Below are positions 24,023 to 33,255 of a stretch of 64,000 nucleotides of DNA, piece after piece; position 1 is the first letter of the stretch; each line of letters begins with the position of its first letter. The position numbers were made by a program, and so were the translations under genes. This DNA comes from Tumebacillus amylolyticus (lineage in GTDB: Bacteria; Bacillota; Bacilli; Tumebacillales; Tumebacillaceae). Location: NCBI RefSeq assembly GCF_016722965.1, contig NZ_JAEQNB010000004.1:372001-436000 (forward strand), written 5' to 3'. The notes beneath the pieces are model-generated. The model was not told where the DNA came from and made no database searches. It saw only the letters and a list, made by a program, of their open reading frames with translations.

Positions 24023-25467
24023 TGTCCAACCAGCAATACATCGTGCCCCGCGTGGGCGTAAGCGAGATGCCGCCGGAGCTGAACACTTCGGCGGGCGTTT
24101 CGCTCGGCGTGATCGGTATCGTCGGGACCTTCTCAAAGGGTCCGATCAACACGCCGATTACCTGCTACAACGTGTATGACGTCAAGCGCCAATTTGGTGA
24201 CGATGCGATGAACCTGACCGGATTCAAATCCGCACGAGGAGCGTTCAACCAAGACCCCCGCCCGGAGAAAATCGTCATCGTGCGTGTCGCCTCTGCTGCG
24301 GCTAAGACGGCGTCGCTCGACCTGCTCGACGGGCAGAGCACCCCGAAGGCGTCCATCAACGTCTCCGCGCTCACGAAGGGCACGGATGGCAACAACGTCA
24401 GCGTGAAGATTACTGCCGGCTCGACTCCGGGGACTTTTGACCTCGTCGTCAGCTACAAGCGCTTGCCGCAGGAGACCTTCACGGGACTCGACCTTGACAC
24501 CCTCGGCATTCCCTCTTCCTACGTCACGCTGACGAAAGCGGCCGGAGCAAACGACATTCCGGCCCCGCTCGATGACACCCCGCTCAGCGGCGGTGATGAC
24601 GGTGCGACGACTGCCGATGCTGACTACATCGGTTCGGTGGACACCAATGGAGTTCGCACTGGTTTGAAGGTGCTGGAGACGGTCAACGTCAACGTTGTGC
24701 TCTGCGCTCAACAGACGTCCAATGCGATCAACCAAGCGCTGATTCAACACTGCGAGCAGATGAACGTCCAGCGGGGTCTCCGTGTCGCCGTACTGAATGC
24801 GAAAAAGGCGGCAACCCCCAGCCAAACGATTGCGGCCCAGACGTACAACAGCGGACGGGCGATCATGGCCTACCCGTGGGTTTACCCCGTTGAGGACACC
24901 ACCAAGACGGTAGCCCCTGATGGTTATTACGCTGGAGTCTTGGCGGCACTCGCGGCGCATATCTCGCCGTCTTCGCAAAAAGTGCAAGGGATCGCGGCGT
25001 TGGAGCGAGTCATTCCGATGGATGCAGATGACGCAGACCTTATTGCCCTGACGATGGCGAGGATCTCGCCGTTCGCCCAGGACATCATGTCGTCCGAAAT
25101 CGTGATCTCCAACGGACTGACCACTTTCTCGTATGCCGATCCGGCCACACAAAACGACTGGTCCCAGACCTGCTACCGTCGCATCTTCGACAAAGTTGAA
25201 ATGGACGTAGCCGCTCGAACCAAGTGGGCGAAATCTCAGCCGATCACGGAGAAGGGGATGTTCCAACCGCTCCGTGATCAGATCGACATGATCCTCCGGG
25301 ATTACAAAGACAAGGGTGAGATCTTCGACTTCCGTCCGACGATCTGTGACAAGTCCAACAACACCGCGGAAACGATCCAAGCGCGGCGCGTGATCACCGG
25401 GATCAGCATTCGCCCTGCTGCGGCCGCGGACTACATCGACCATAACATCAGCCGTTTTTCGGCGTAG
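24022..25467 (+). CDS. Contractile tail sheath protein (XkdK-like)
   Basis: 481 residues, the usual size. The N-terminus (PRVGVSEM then GVSLGVIGIVGTFSKGPINTP, RPEKIVIVRV) and the C-terminus (IQARRVITGISIRPAAAADYI) match sheath proteins of myophages. It forms the contractile outer tube and identifies the phage as a myovirus type. Confidence 0.95.
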   Translation: MSNQQYIVPRVGVSEMPPELNTSAGVSLGVIGIVGTFSKGPINTPITCYNVYDVKRQFGDDAMNLTGFKSARGAFNQDPRPEKIVIVRVASAAAKTASLDLLDGQSTPKASINVSALTKGTDGNNVSVKITAGSTPGTFDLVVSYKRLPQETFTGLDLDTLGIPSSYVTLTKAAGANDIPAPLDDTPLSGGDDGATTADADYIGSVDTNGVRTGLKVLETVNVNVVLCAQQTSNAINQALIQHCEQMNVQRGLRVAVLNAKKAATPSQTIAAQTYNSGRAIMAYPWVYPVEDTTKTVAPDGYYAGVLAALAAHISPSSQKVQGIAALERVIPMDADDADLIALTMARISPFAQDIMSSEIVISNGLTTFSYADPATQNDWSQTCYRRIFDKVEMDVAARTKWAKSQPITEKGMFQPLRDQIDMILRDYKDKGEIFDFRPTICDKSNNTAETIQARRVITGISIRPAAAADYIDHNISRFSA

Positions 25468-25484
25468 GAAGGAGTTGACGCACG

Positions 25485-25928
25485 ATGAAGCGTCCTGCAC
25501 AGGGATTTGACGTCGTTGTTGCGGTCACTACCGCAGCGGGACCGGCTCTTGTTGGCGAGTTTGTGGAAGTGAGTCTTAACATTAGCCATGATCCCGAACG
25601 ATACCAACCAGTCGGCTCTCGTACACCGATGTGGCTCGATGGCGACGTAGAACTTGACGGAGGCTTGAAGCGCGGGTTTATTGATGCCGGCAATCTTCTC
25701 ATGTCAATGTTCGGTACAAGAGAAATTGGTCCGGGAACCAGTTTCACGAGTGCGCGATTCGTGATCACTGCGACTTTTAATGCTCCGGAAAAGGCGCTTG
25801 TCGGGAGATACAGCATGCAAGGTTGCATGTTTACGAAGCTAGGTGTCTCCGTGAAAGGCGGCAAAGCCGTGGTCGACAGCGATTACCAATTCAAAATCGA
25901 AACTCTTAAGGAGGCAGATGCACTATGA
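25485..25928 (+). CDS. Tail tube protein (XkdM-like)
   Basis: 147 residues, beta-rich, directly after the sheath gene. VDVVVAVTTAAG-like start, then VEVSLNISHDPERY, WLDGDVELDGGLKRGFID and FKIETLKEADAL fit the small tube protein of PBSX-like tails. Overlaps the next gene by four bases. Confidence 0.85.
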   Translation: MKRPAQGFDVVVAVTTAAGPALVGEFVEVSLNISHDPERYQPVGSRTPMWLDGDVELDGGLKRGFIDAGNLLMSMFGTREIGPGTSFTSARFVITATFNAPEKALVGRYSMQGCMFTKLGVSVKGGKAVVDSDYQFKIETLKEADAL

Positions 25929-26320
25929 CCAACAACCAAAACGTAACCACGTACGGCCCGCTGAAACTCCCGAAATCCGGAAAGGAAATTTTCTTCCGTG
26001 AACCGACCCTCGGCGACAAGATGGAGGTCTTGAAAGCGAACCCGATCACCGAAGAAAACCTTGCATCCGGCAATGAAGTGGTGGGAACTTACATCGCTTT
26101 GAAGTGCATCACCACGATCAATGGCGTTCAACCGACTGACTCCTACAAGTTCTTCGCGGCCAACTGGCCGAAGGCTGACGTGGACTTCTTCAAAGCAGTT
26201 TTCGGCAAGGTTTGCACCTCGTCCACCGAAGAAGACGTTGACGTGGCCGTTGATTTTTTGCTGGGTCGCTCGGCCTCCGGGACTTCTTCTACTGCAACGA
26301 CGCCTCAAACGGAGCAATAA
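25925..26320 (+). CDS. Tail assembly chaperone, short product
   Basis: 131 residues. An N-terminal strand-rich part (YGPLKLPKSGKEIFFREPTLGD) is followed by a helical domain. Location between tube and tape measure genes is the standard place for the tail chaperone pair. Near its end lies a T-TTT-TTG slippery site, and -1 frameshifting would produce a longer protein. Confidence 0.8.
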   Translation: MTNNQNVTTYGPLKLPKSGKEIFFREPTLGDKMEVLKANPITEENLASGNEVVGTYIALKCITTINGVQPTDSYKFFAANWPKADVDFFKAVFGKVCTSSTEEDVDVAVDFLLGRSASGTSSTATTPQTEQ

Positions 26321-26424
26321 GCCCGGAGTCATGGGAGGCGATGCCCGATTGGAAGCGTCGCCTGTACGCTCGTAGTGCAGTGGAGTACATCGAGTGGAAA
26401 AACGAACAGATGCGGCAGTCGTGA
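25925..26424 (+). CDS. Tail assembly chaperone, frameshifted long product (-1 at 26254-26260)
   Basis: The heptamer T TTT TTG at 26254-26260 is in the reading phase of the short product (GAT TTT TTG). After a -1 slip the new frame reads FFAGSLGLRDFFYCNDA, then SPESWEAMPDWKRRLYARSA, ending at TGA 26422. The extension has protein-like composition and no start codon of its own near the beginning. This matches the G/GT chaperone pair of many tailed phages; usage has not been shown. Confidence 0.7.
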
Positions 26425-26495
26425 GGACTGCCGGTTCGCTGAGCGCATGCCTTGACGTGCGTTGAGCGAATCTGAACCGGGAAGGGGGTGAGAAT

Positions 26496-29312
26496 TTGTC
26501 AGGTAAGGATTTGCAGATTTCTTTGAAGATCACCGCTCAAGATCAAGCGAACAAAATCCTGCAACAAACGGAACAAGAACTTGGCAAGATGGGCAAGGAA
26601 GCCAAGGCGGCCGCCGACGGTGCGAAGAATGCGACCGTTGAACTCGGAAACATCGCGAAGCGAGCAAAGGAGCTGACGACAGGCTCCAAAGAAGTGAACA
26701 CGCAGCTCGACGCGATGGGCAAGGAAGCCAAGACGGCATCTGCGAGTTCGAAAGCATTGTCCTCTGAGATCGGTAACATCAGCAAAGAGGCACGCGAAGC
26801 CGCGCAGGACGCTCGCAAGATGACGTCTGAACTCGGTGGAATCGGTCGTGAGGGTGCACGGGGTCTGAGGGAAGCCTCGGAGCAAGCGAAGCAACTCAGG
26901 AACAATATCAGCAACGTCGGAAGCAAGAAGCCCGACATGAATTGGCTAAGCACAATGTCCACTGGTCTTACCAACGTCAGCAAGGTGCTCGGGGATGTCA
27001 GCACAAAACTGGAAGCCATGAAGATGTCCGGCTTGTCTGACGTCGCGGTTGGTACCGGCATGCTCGCGGGGATCTACAAAACGACCGAACAGGCCGGCGA
27101 GATCCAAATGAAAAACATTGAGCTCGGCGGTGTCTACGGACTCTCTCAGGATAGTCCTGAGATGACGCACCTGAACCAAGAAGCCAAAGACCTCTCATCC
27201 AAAACGCTTTTCTCCACACATGACATCCTCGGGATCGACACAGAGCTCGCTCATGCTCAAATTTCTAAAGAAAAATTGAGCAAGGTCACGCCGGAGGCAA
27301 CTTATCTCGCGGAAATCGAGGTAGGCATGGGCAAGTCATCGTCAGCGGGGCGAACCGCATACAACTTTGCTCGTATGGCGGAGGATGCCGGGATCACCAA
27401 CGACGAAAAAAAATTGTCCAAGTTCTCCGACTCCATGTACCGCGTCATCAACACGACTCATGCCAGCTCCGAAGGTCTCGGTGAGACATTCAAATATGGC
27501 ATGCCTGTCGTCAAGAAAATCGGCTGGGACGAGAACGACATGCTACAAGCTTCCGCGATGGCGGCGATCAACGGCATGGAGGGGTCGATGGCGGGCGTTC
27601 ACATCAAGGACTACGCCCAGCGCATCAATCCATTCAAGTATCTCGGCAGCCCTGGGGGGCAGAAGCAACTAGGGGCCATGGAAGACGCGGGGCTTATCTC
27701 TGGGGTTCAATATGATGCCAAAGGCAAGAAAATCGTCGGGTTCGATAGCGCGGCTCTCCTATCGGACAAAGACCATATCAAACACTACTCCGACATGATC
27801 GATGTCCTTTCCCGGAAGCATGACGAGTTCATTGCCAAGGGGGCAAAGACTCAGTACACGCTTGAGATGACAGACGATGAAATCCAAAAAATGAAAGAAC
27901 ACGCCCAAGAGATGACGGGTCAAGATCTGACCGGCGGTGAACTAGAATGGGCCGCGCTGATGAACCACATCTTCGGTGAACAGGGGCAAGACTTCGCGCT
28001 GATCTCATCGCACCCGGAACAGTATGCAAAGTTGAACAACTCTCTCGGAAACCAAAAGGATCTCCACACCCAGATTGACACGATCCGCGATTCCTACGAA
28101 GGGCAAAAGCACATCCTGCTCTCGAATCTCGGGAATCTGTCCACGGAGATCGGGAATGCTTTGTTGCCGGGAATAACGGACTTGATGAAAGAATTGCAAC
28201 CTTCAATCACTTCTGCAACAGAATGGGTGAAAGCAAACGGCGAAACCGTGCGAGAAGTAGCGAAGTGGACGGGTGAGATCGGAGGGTTCGTTCTCGCAAT
28301 CGGTGCGGCAAAACTTGCTCTAGGGGGAGTTGGGTCCGCACTCTCTCCTTTGATGAATTTCGGAAAAAACTTTGTAGACCTCGTTGATAAGCAAGTCGTG
28401 AGCCCGCTTAAAAACAAGTACGGCAAAACAACCGTCGAAGACACGATCCCAACGAAGGCTATCAACGCGAATGTGGTAAATGTCTACGGGAAGATGGTGG
28501 ATAACGTAGGTGGGAATCCTGCTAATGGCGGAGGCGTAACAACAGGCACAAGAACTGCAAGAACCACCATCGGAGAAACCGCATCAGTTGCAGGTGTAGA
28601 AGCTCAAACAGCCGAACGGGCAGCTAGCCAAAATAGTTCTAGAATCACTAGGGCATTGCAATCTGGCAAGCAATCTATAAGCGGGGCATTAGACCGTGGG
28701 AAGTTTATGTTGCCTGTAACAGCGGCGATTGGGGTTTATGACGTAGTGACTGCACCGGAAGGACATAAGGTCGAAGCTGGAGCAAAGGCATCAGGGAATA
28801 TCATCGGTGGCTGGGCTGGCGCTGAGGCTGGTGCTGCTTTCGGTGCGACTGTGGGTTCTATTGTCCCAGGTGTCGGTACCGCAATCGGCGGTGTCCTCGG
28901 AGGAATCATCGGGGGTATCGCTGGCTCTGTGATGGCAGATAAAGTAACTGATAGTTTGTTAGGTATCAAAGCGAATGCTGAATCGATTCTAGGGAGTGTA
29001 AACACTGGGAAAGGCTCAATTTGGAACGGATATGGCGGAAGCGGCGCGTACGCCCAAGGTAAGGTCGAGGTTGGGAAACCGGCGCCAGCTACATCCTACA
29101 AATGGGGATCGTCAGGGGGAGGGAGCTACGGCTTCACAACAGCTCCCGTGACCTCCAATGCGCCTTTGGCATCGAGGCAGTCCAGTGTGGTCTACAACGA
29201 CCATTCCACCATCAACAACAACGGCGGAAACACCGCGGAGGCCGTGAAGGCATGGGAGAGCCGAAACTGGGGCGGCAATCTTTCGAGACAACAGCCGCTG
29301 TATGGGCAGTAA
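26496..29312 (+). CDS. Tape measure protein
   Basis: 938 residues from TTG 26496 with GGGGGTGA upstream. The first 190 residues are coiled-coil with repeated QxAxKILQQTEQELGKMGKEAK-like units. The middle contains the TMP core with hydrophobic helices. Residues about 770-810 are a glycine zipper (GGWAGAEAGAAFGATVGS, GVLGGIIGGIAGS), probably a membrane-inserting part. The segment 28.5-29.0 kb is more AT-rich, suggesting a mosaic join. It sets tail length and guides DNA through the membrane. Confidence 0.9.
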   Translation: MSGKDLQISLKITAQDQANKILQQTEQELGKMGKEAKAAADGAKNATVELGNIAKRAKELTTGSKEVNTQLDAMGKEAKTASASSKALSSEIGNISKEAREAAQDARKMTSELGGIGREGARGLREASEQAKQLRNNISNVGSKKPDMNWLSTMSTGLTNVSKVLGDVSTKLEAMKMSGLSDVAVGTGMLAGIYKTTEQAGEIQMKNIELGGVYGLSQDSPEMTHLNQEAKDLSSKTLFSTHDILGIDTELAHAQISKEKLSKVTPEATYLAEIEVGMGKSSSAGRTAYNFARMAEDAGITNDEKKLSKFSDSMYRVINTTHASSEGLGETFKYGMPVVKKIGWDENDMLQASAMAAINGMEGSMAGVHIKDYAQRINPFKYLGSPGGQKQLGAMEDAGLISGVQYDAKGKKIVGFDSAALLSDKDHIKHYSDMIDVLSRKHDEFIAKGAKTQYTLEMTDDEIQKMKEHAQEMTGQDLTGGELEWAALMNHIFGEQGQDFALISSHPEQYAKLNNSLGNQKDLHTQIDTIRDSYEGQKHILLSNLGNLSTEIGNALLPGITDLMKELQPSITSATEWVKANGETVREVAKWTGEIGGFVLAIGAAKLALGGVGSALSPLMNFGKNFVDLVDKQVVSPLKNKYGKTTVEDTIPTKAINANVVNVYGKMVDNVGGNPANGGGVTTGTRTARTTIGETASVAGVEAQTAERAASQNSSRITRALQSGKQSISGALDRGKFMLPVTAAIGVYDVVTAPEGHKVEAGAKASGNIIGGWAGAEAGAAFGATVGSIVPGVGTAIGGVLGGIIGGIAGSVMADKVTDSLLGIKANAESILGSVNTGKGSIWNGYGGSGAYAQGKVEVGKPAPATSYKWGSSGGGSYGFTTAPVTSNAPLASRQSSVVYNDHSTINNNGGNTAEAVKAWESRNWGGNLSRQQPLYGQ

Positions 29313-29325
29313 GGAGGGATGGGCG

Positions 29326-29973
29326 TTGCATGATCTGATCATCGGCGGGTTCACCTTCCCGCTGTTACCAAAAGACTCGCTCGACTTCGACATGAGGCGC
29401 GAAATCGCGAAAATCAAGCCCGCCGGTGCTCCGACCGTGTACCAAGACATGGGCCTCGGAGAGAAGACCTTGGAGATCAACGGCGTATTTGACGGGGAAA
29501 ATGCTTGGGCGACTTCTGAGGAGATCGAGCGGTTGATGTGGACGGGATCGGAGCACGATCTTGTCTACGGGTCCATTCGGAAGCGTGTCCGGGTGGAGTC
29601 ATACAAGCCCAAATTGAAGCGGGACAACCGTGTCACGTACTCCTTGCACTTAATCATCTGCTTCCCCGAAGAAGAGTTCGACAACCTTTCCGGCACTGGT
29701 ACCGCGACAACGGGTCCCGCCGCTTTAGCAGGTACCACCGCTGGAACTGCGAACGGTCAATCCTACACGATTAAGTCAGGCGACACCCTGTGGAATCTCG
29801 CTCAGGACAAATACGGCGACGGCTCCAAGTGGCATGTCATCGCAGACGCCAACGGGATTACCAACGAATACGCATTGGCCGTGGGTCAGGCGATCACAAT
29901 TCCAAGTAGTTCCACCACAACTGCACCTGAGTACGCCGGAGAACTGCAGGACATCGCAAAGGAGGCCTCGTAG
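29326..29973 (+). CDS. LysM baseplate protein (XkdP-like)
   Basis: 215 residues from TTG 29326, which has AAGGAGGG 7 nt upstream (the ATG at 29302 precedes this site). The N-terminal part is a beta-rich tail protein (GEKTLEINGVFDGENAW). A Gly/Thr linker leads to a LysM domain (SYTIKSGDTLWNLAQDKYGD then LAVGQAITIP), which binds peptidoglycan. Matches the XkdP slot after the tape measure. Confidence 0.9.
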   Translation: MHDLIIGGFTFPLLPKDSLDFDMRREIAKIKPAGAPTVYQDMGLGEKTLEINGVFDGENAWATSEEIERLMWTGSEHDLVYGSIRKRVRVESYKPKLKRDNRVTYSLHLIICFPEEEFDNLSGTGTATTGPAALAGTTAGTANGQSYTIKSGDTLWNLAQDKYGDGSKWHVIADANGITNEYALAVGQAITIPSSSTTTAPEYAGELQDIAKEAS

Positions 29974-31038
29974 ATGCGAGCACCACGCGCATGGGTCGAA
30001 GTCGACGGCAAGCCGATCCGCTGGCCGGACATCATCGACCTGCACGTGTCCCTAACCCTGTACATGGCGGCCGACACGTTCGAACTCACGCTACGAAATG
30101 ACCAGCTGCTCTCCGACTGGCTCCGTAAAAACCAAGAGGTTCGGATTTGGTTGGGCTACTCGACCGATCCGAATCGTGTAATTAAGGCTGAACTCACTCA
30201 CCTCTTCACGGGGAAGATCGACGCTGTGGAGCCCGATTTCTCTGACCAAATGACTGTGCGGATCGCAGGGCGTGACTACAGCTCTTTGCTACTCGACACG
30301 CAGTTCTCTGCGGCCTATGCAGAGCGCACGGGTAGTCAGTTGGCGGAGATGTTGTTCAAAAAGCATGGTCTTGAAGCCCGCGTCACCGCGACGTCAGACA
30401 TCATTGAACGTGACGCTTACGACCGCAAGAAAGAATGGGAGCTTTTGCAGGCCGCAGCCGATCTGGAAGACTACGTCTGTTACGTGGATAAGGACAAGGT
30501 AGGGTATTTTGGTCCCCGTGACCTTGCCGACGACGAAGTGGTGGCGAACTACTACTACCGTCAGGGCATGCGTTCGAATGTTGGCTCGATCAAGTTCATG
30601 GACTCAGCACTCGATCTTTACAACAAGGTCACGGTCCGACACTACGTAAAAAAGAAACTGATCGAGGCGTCGGCCAAGGATGACAAGTTGGTGGCGGAGC
30701 TGGGCCAAGAAAAGGAACGGATCGTCTACTCTTCTAAGGCCAAGACACAGGCGAAGGCGCAGGAGATTGCCAACAATCTCCTACCGGAGTTGTCGAGGTA
30801 CGTGATCACCGGCAAGATTGGGAGGGCTGTCGGGAATCCGGAGATTGGGTGCGAGAAGAAGGTTGCCCTGCACGGGTGCGGGCGGTTCGACGGAAACTAT
30901 TACGTCGAACGGGTGGATCACCATTTGAGTAAGGCGGGATACACGAATGACCTCGACGTGACCAGCCTTCGCCCGGACGAGGCCCAGCAGTACCGTGATG
31001 ATCTGTACACCGAAACCTCATGGGGGGCGGCGATGTAA
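29974..31038 (+). CDS. Baseplate hub protein (XkdQ/gpD-like)
   Basis: 354 residues. AADTFELTLRNDQLL, VRIWLGYS, FTGKIDAVEPDFSDQ, MTVRIAGRDYSSLLLD and DAYDRKKEWELLQAAAD fit the late control protein D/XkdQ hub family. It sits at the centre of the baseplate and carries the tail spike. Directly follows the LysM gene with no gap. Confidence 0.85.
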   Translation: MRAPRAWVEVDGKPIRWPDIIDLHVSLTLYMAADTFELTLRNDQLLSDWLRKNQEVRIWLGYSTDPNRVIKAELTHLFTGKIDAVEPDFSDQMTVRIAGRDYSSLLLDTQFSAAYAERTGSQLAEMLFKKHGLEARVTATSDIIERDAYDRKKEWELLQAAADLEDYVCYVDKDKVGYFGPRDLADDEVVANYYYRQGMRSNVGSIKFMDSALDLYNKVTVRHYVKKKLIEASAKDDKLVAELGQEKERIVYSSKAKTQAKAQEIANNLLPELSRYVITGKIGRAVGNPEIGCEKKVALHGCGRFDGNYYVERVDHHLSKAGYTNDLDVTSLRPDEAQQYRDDLYTETSWGAAM

Positions 31039-31248
31039 TTGAACAAAAATTTCCCGCAAAAAGGGATTCTCTCCACAGTACGGGGGAACACCGCAACGGT
31101 CATCATTCCCCTGATCGGATTTGAGACGGGTGCTGCTGAGTCTTGCATCCCACTCGACCCTGAGATGGAGGGACGAGAGTGTGTAGTGGCCTTCATGAAC
31201 GGTGATATGAATCAGCCGGTGATCATGGGGGTGATTTTGGATGGCTGA
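31039..31248 (+). CDS. Small OB-fold baseplate protein (XkdR/spike-like)
   Basis: 69 residues, TTG start right after the hub stop. Two beta-hairpin segments, GILSTVRGNTATVIIPLIG and ECVVAFMNGDMNQPVIMGVI, match the OB-fold of tail spike proteins such as gpV or XkdR, but the trimeric spike extension is missing. Overlaps the next gene by eight bases. Confidence 0.6.
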   Translation: MNKNFPQKGILSTVRGNTATVIIPLIGFETGAAESCIPLDPEMEGRECVVAFMNGDMNQPVIMGVILDG

Positions 31249-31624
31249 TCCTTTGTTTGACCTGCAATCCGAAGCCAACGGAGATCTTGCCGTGACCACC
31301 CAAGGTGACTTTGGACTCGCGACGGGTGAGGATAGCTTAAATGCAGACTTGAAACGGCGCTTCGGCACTCCTGTCGGGGCGCTTTTCTATGACCTCAACT
31401 ACGGCAACCCGATGCTTGCTAGGCTTTCTCAGCCGACCTCACAGGGGTTTGAGGCGGCATGCGCACAAGATGCCCGCGCATGCGTAATGGCCGACCCGCG
31501 GGTAGTGGATGCCAGTGCGTCTGTGACGGTGGACCGGGAGAGTCGGAGTGTGTTCTGTCGCGTGGAATATAGGGACAGCAGCGGAGGCTCGGGGAGTTTG
31601 GAGGAGGTGAAGGTACTTGTTTAA
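31241..31624 (+). CDS. Baseplate wedge protein (gp46/gp25/XkdS-like)
   Basis: 127 residues. ANGDLAVTTQGDFGLATGEDSLNADLKRRFGTPVGALFYDLNYGNP is the pattern of GP46/W/gp25-type wedge proteins. The C-terminal half is a strand-rich domain. Lies between hub and baseplate J genes and overlaps both. Confidence 0.8.
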   Translation: MADPLFDLQSEANGDLAVTTQGDFGLATGEDSLNADLKRRFGTPVGALFYDLNYGNPMLARLSQPTSQGFEAACAQDARACVMADPRVVDASASVTVDRESRSVFCRVEYRDSSGGSGSLEEVKVLV

Positions 31625-32675
31625 AACGTATCAGCAAATTCTCGCGGAGCTTCTGGCCGCTCTGCAAACCAACACGAACATCACGGATGTTCAGCCTGGG
31701 TCACTTGCTTACACGTTGATGGCTGTGGTGGCACGAGCACTGCGCGGTGTCTGGTTCATGCTAGAGCAAATGACAAAGCTGTTTTTCGTGTCCAGCTCAT
31801 CTGGTTCTTTCCTCGAGCGCCGCTGCAACGAGCGCGGGGTATTCCGGAAGATCGGCACACCTGCATCTGGCGAGGTGTTGTTCACGAGATCATCACCATC
31901 GCCGATCGGTATAACTCTCAAGCAGGGGACGTTGCTTGCGACGATGGACGGAAAAATTGAGTTCGTTGTTCTGCAAGACGTGCCTCTGCCGCAAGGATGG
32001 GCAAGTGTCGTTGCGCCGGTCACGTGCATCTCCATTGGGAGGGCAGGGAATCTCGCGGCAGGCACGCCGCTCCAAGTTGTTGGGATCACAGTTATGGGCG
32101 TTCAAAATGTAACAGTTGGCGATGGGGGGTTGACTGGTGGCGTTGATACGGAGTCCGACGAGGATCTCCGGGCGAGATACTTGTTTGTCATACGGAACCC
32201 GCAAAACGGAGGCACTGCGGCAGATTACTTGGTTTGGGCAATGGAAGTACAAGGCGTTGTCCACGCAATCCCGCTTCCGCTGAATCGTGGGCCCGGAACG
32301 GTCGACGTCGTGGTGTCTGATGGATCGATTCCGTCTGACGAGCTTGTACAGACAGTGACCGATCACATCGAGACAAAACGCCCAGTGGGAGCAGACGTAC
32401 TCGTGCTCAAACCTGTAGCACATTCCATCGACATCGCAGCGACCGTTACTGCTTCGACGGGCTACACCATAGACGCGCTCGATATTTCCGTTAAGCAAGC
32501 CATCACAAATTATCTTGGCTCTATACCGATTGGCGGCGTCATCCGTGTGGCCGGCATATATCAAGCAGCTATGGCTGTGCCGGGAGTTCTGGACTTCACT
32601 TTGTTGTCTCCGGTTTCAAACATCCAATTAGAAAGTACGGAGATGGCTACGGTCGGCGCTTTGGCCGTGGCATAG
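31617..32675 (+). CDS. Baseplate J protein (gpJ/XkdT-like)
   Basis: 352 residues from TTG 31617 with GAGGAGGTGA upstream. TDVQPGSLAYTLMAVVARAL, ERRCNERGVFRKIGTPASGEVLF, GGVDTESDEDLRARYLFVIRNPQNGGTAADYL and IGGVIRVAGIYQAAMAVPGV are characteristic of Baseplate_J. It builds the outer wedge of the baseplate. Confidence 0.9.
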   Translation: MFKTYQQILAELLAALQTNTNITDVQPGSLAYTLMAVVARALRGVWFMLEQMTKLFFVSSSSGSFLERRCNERGVFRKIGTPASGEVLFTRSSPSPIGITLKQGTLLATMDGKIEFVVLQDVPLPQGWASVVAPVTCISIGRAGNLAAGTPLQVVGITVMGVQNVTVGDGGLTGGVDTESDEDLRARYLFVIRNPQNGGTAADYLVWAMEVQGVVHAIPLPLNRGPGTVDVVVSDGSIPSDELVQTVTDHIETKRPVGADVLVLKPVAHSIDIAATVTASTGYTIDALDISVKQAITNYLGSIPIGGVIRVAGIYQAAMAVPGVLDFTLLSPVSNIQLESTEMATVGALAVA

Positions 32676-32686
32676 GAGGACATCCT

Positions 32687-33241
32687 ATGAGTTTCTTCGA
32701 TCAGATCAAACGAATGCTCCCCCGATCGTTCCTGAACGACTCGATGCGAAATATGAAGGGGATCTACCAATCGATCGCATTGCAGGTCGATGACTTGGAT
32801 GGCGCGATCCTCGACGGACAGAAGCAGCTTTTCATCGACTCAGCAACGTGGGCCCTGCCGATTTATGAAGCAGAATTTGCAATCAAGCTGGTAGACCAGT
32901 CCAACGAAGTAGCACGCCGGAACAATGTCATGGCGATGTCTCGGGGCGGTCTTGGTGCGACTCCGGCATCGATCACGAACGTGCTGAAGTCTTACGGATA
33001 TTCCACACGAATCCTCGAAGACTTCTCAGGCTACACGGTGACCATTCAGTTCAACGATTTTCGTGGTGTGCCTCCAAACCTTGGCGATCTGCAAACGCTG
33101 ATGACTCGCTTCATCCCGGCGCACTTGCAACTCAAGTGGTCGTTCATCTACACCCAACATCGCGAGCTTCGATCATTCACGCATGCCCAGATGAAGTCGA
33201 TGACCCATGATCAGCTTCGAACTCAACTCCCAACACCTTAG
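32687..33241 (+). CDS. Tail protein (DUF2313/XkdU, YmfQ-like)
   Basis: 184 residues. MLPRSFLNDS, the DLDGAILDGQKQLFIDSATWAL part, then GLGATPASITNVLKSYGY and a strand domain match YmfQ-like proteins that connect the baseplate with tail fibres. The position after baseplate J is typical. Confidence 0.8.
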   Translation: MSFFDQIKRMLPRSFLNDSMRNMKGIYQSIALQVDDLDGAILDGQKQLFIDSATWALPIYEAEFAIKLVDQSNEVARRNNVMAMSRGGLGATPASITNVLKSYGYSTRILEDFSGYTVTIQFNDFRGVPPNLGDLQTLMTRFIPAHLQLKWSFIYTQHRELRSFTHAQMKSMTHDQLRTQLPTP

Positions 33242-33255
33242 GAAGGCGGTGAAGT

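Noticed and set aside
24133-25500. 455-codon open frame on the minus strand
   Set aside because: Antisense to the tail sheath gene.
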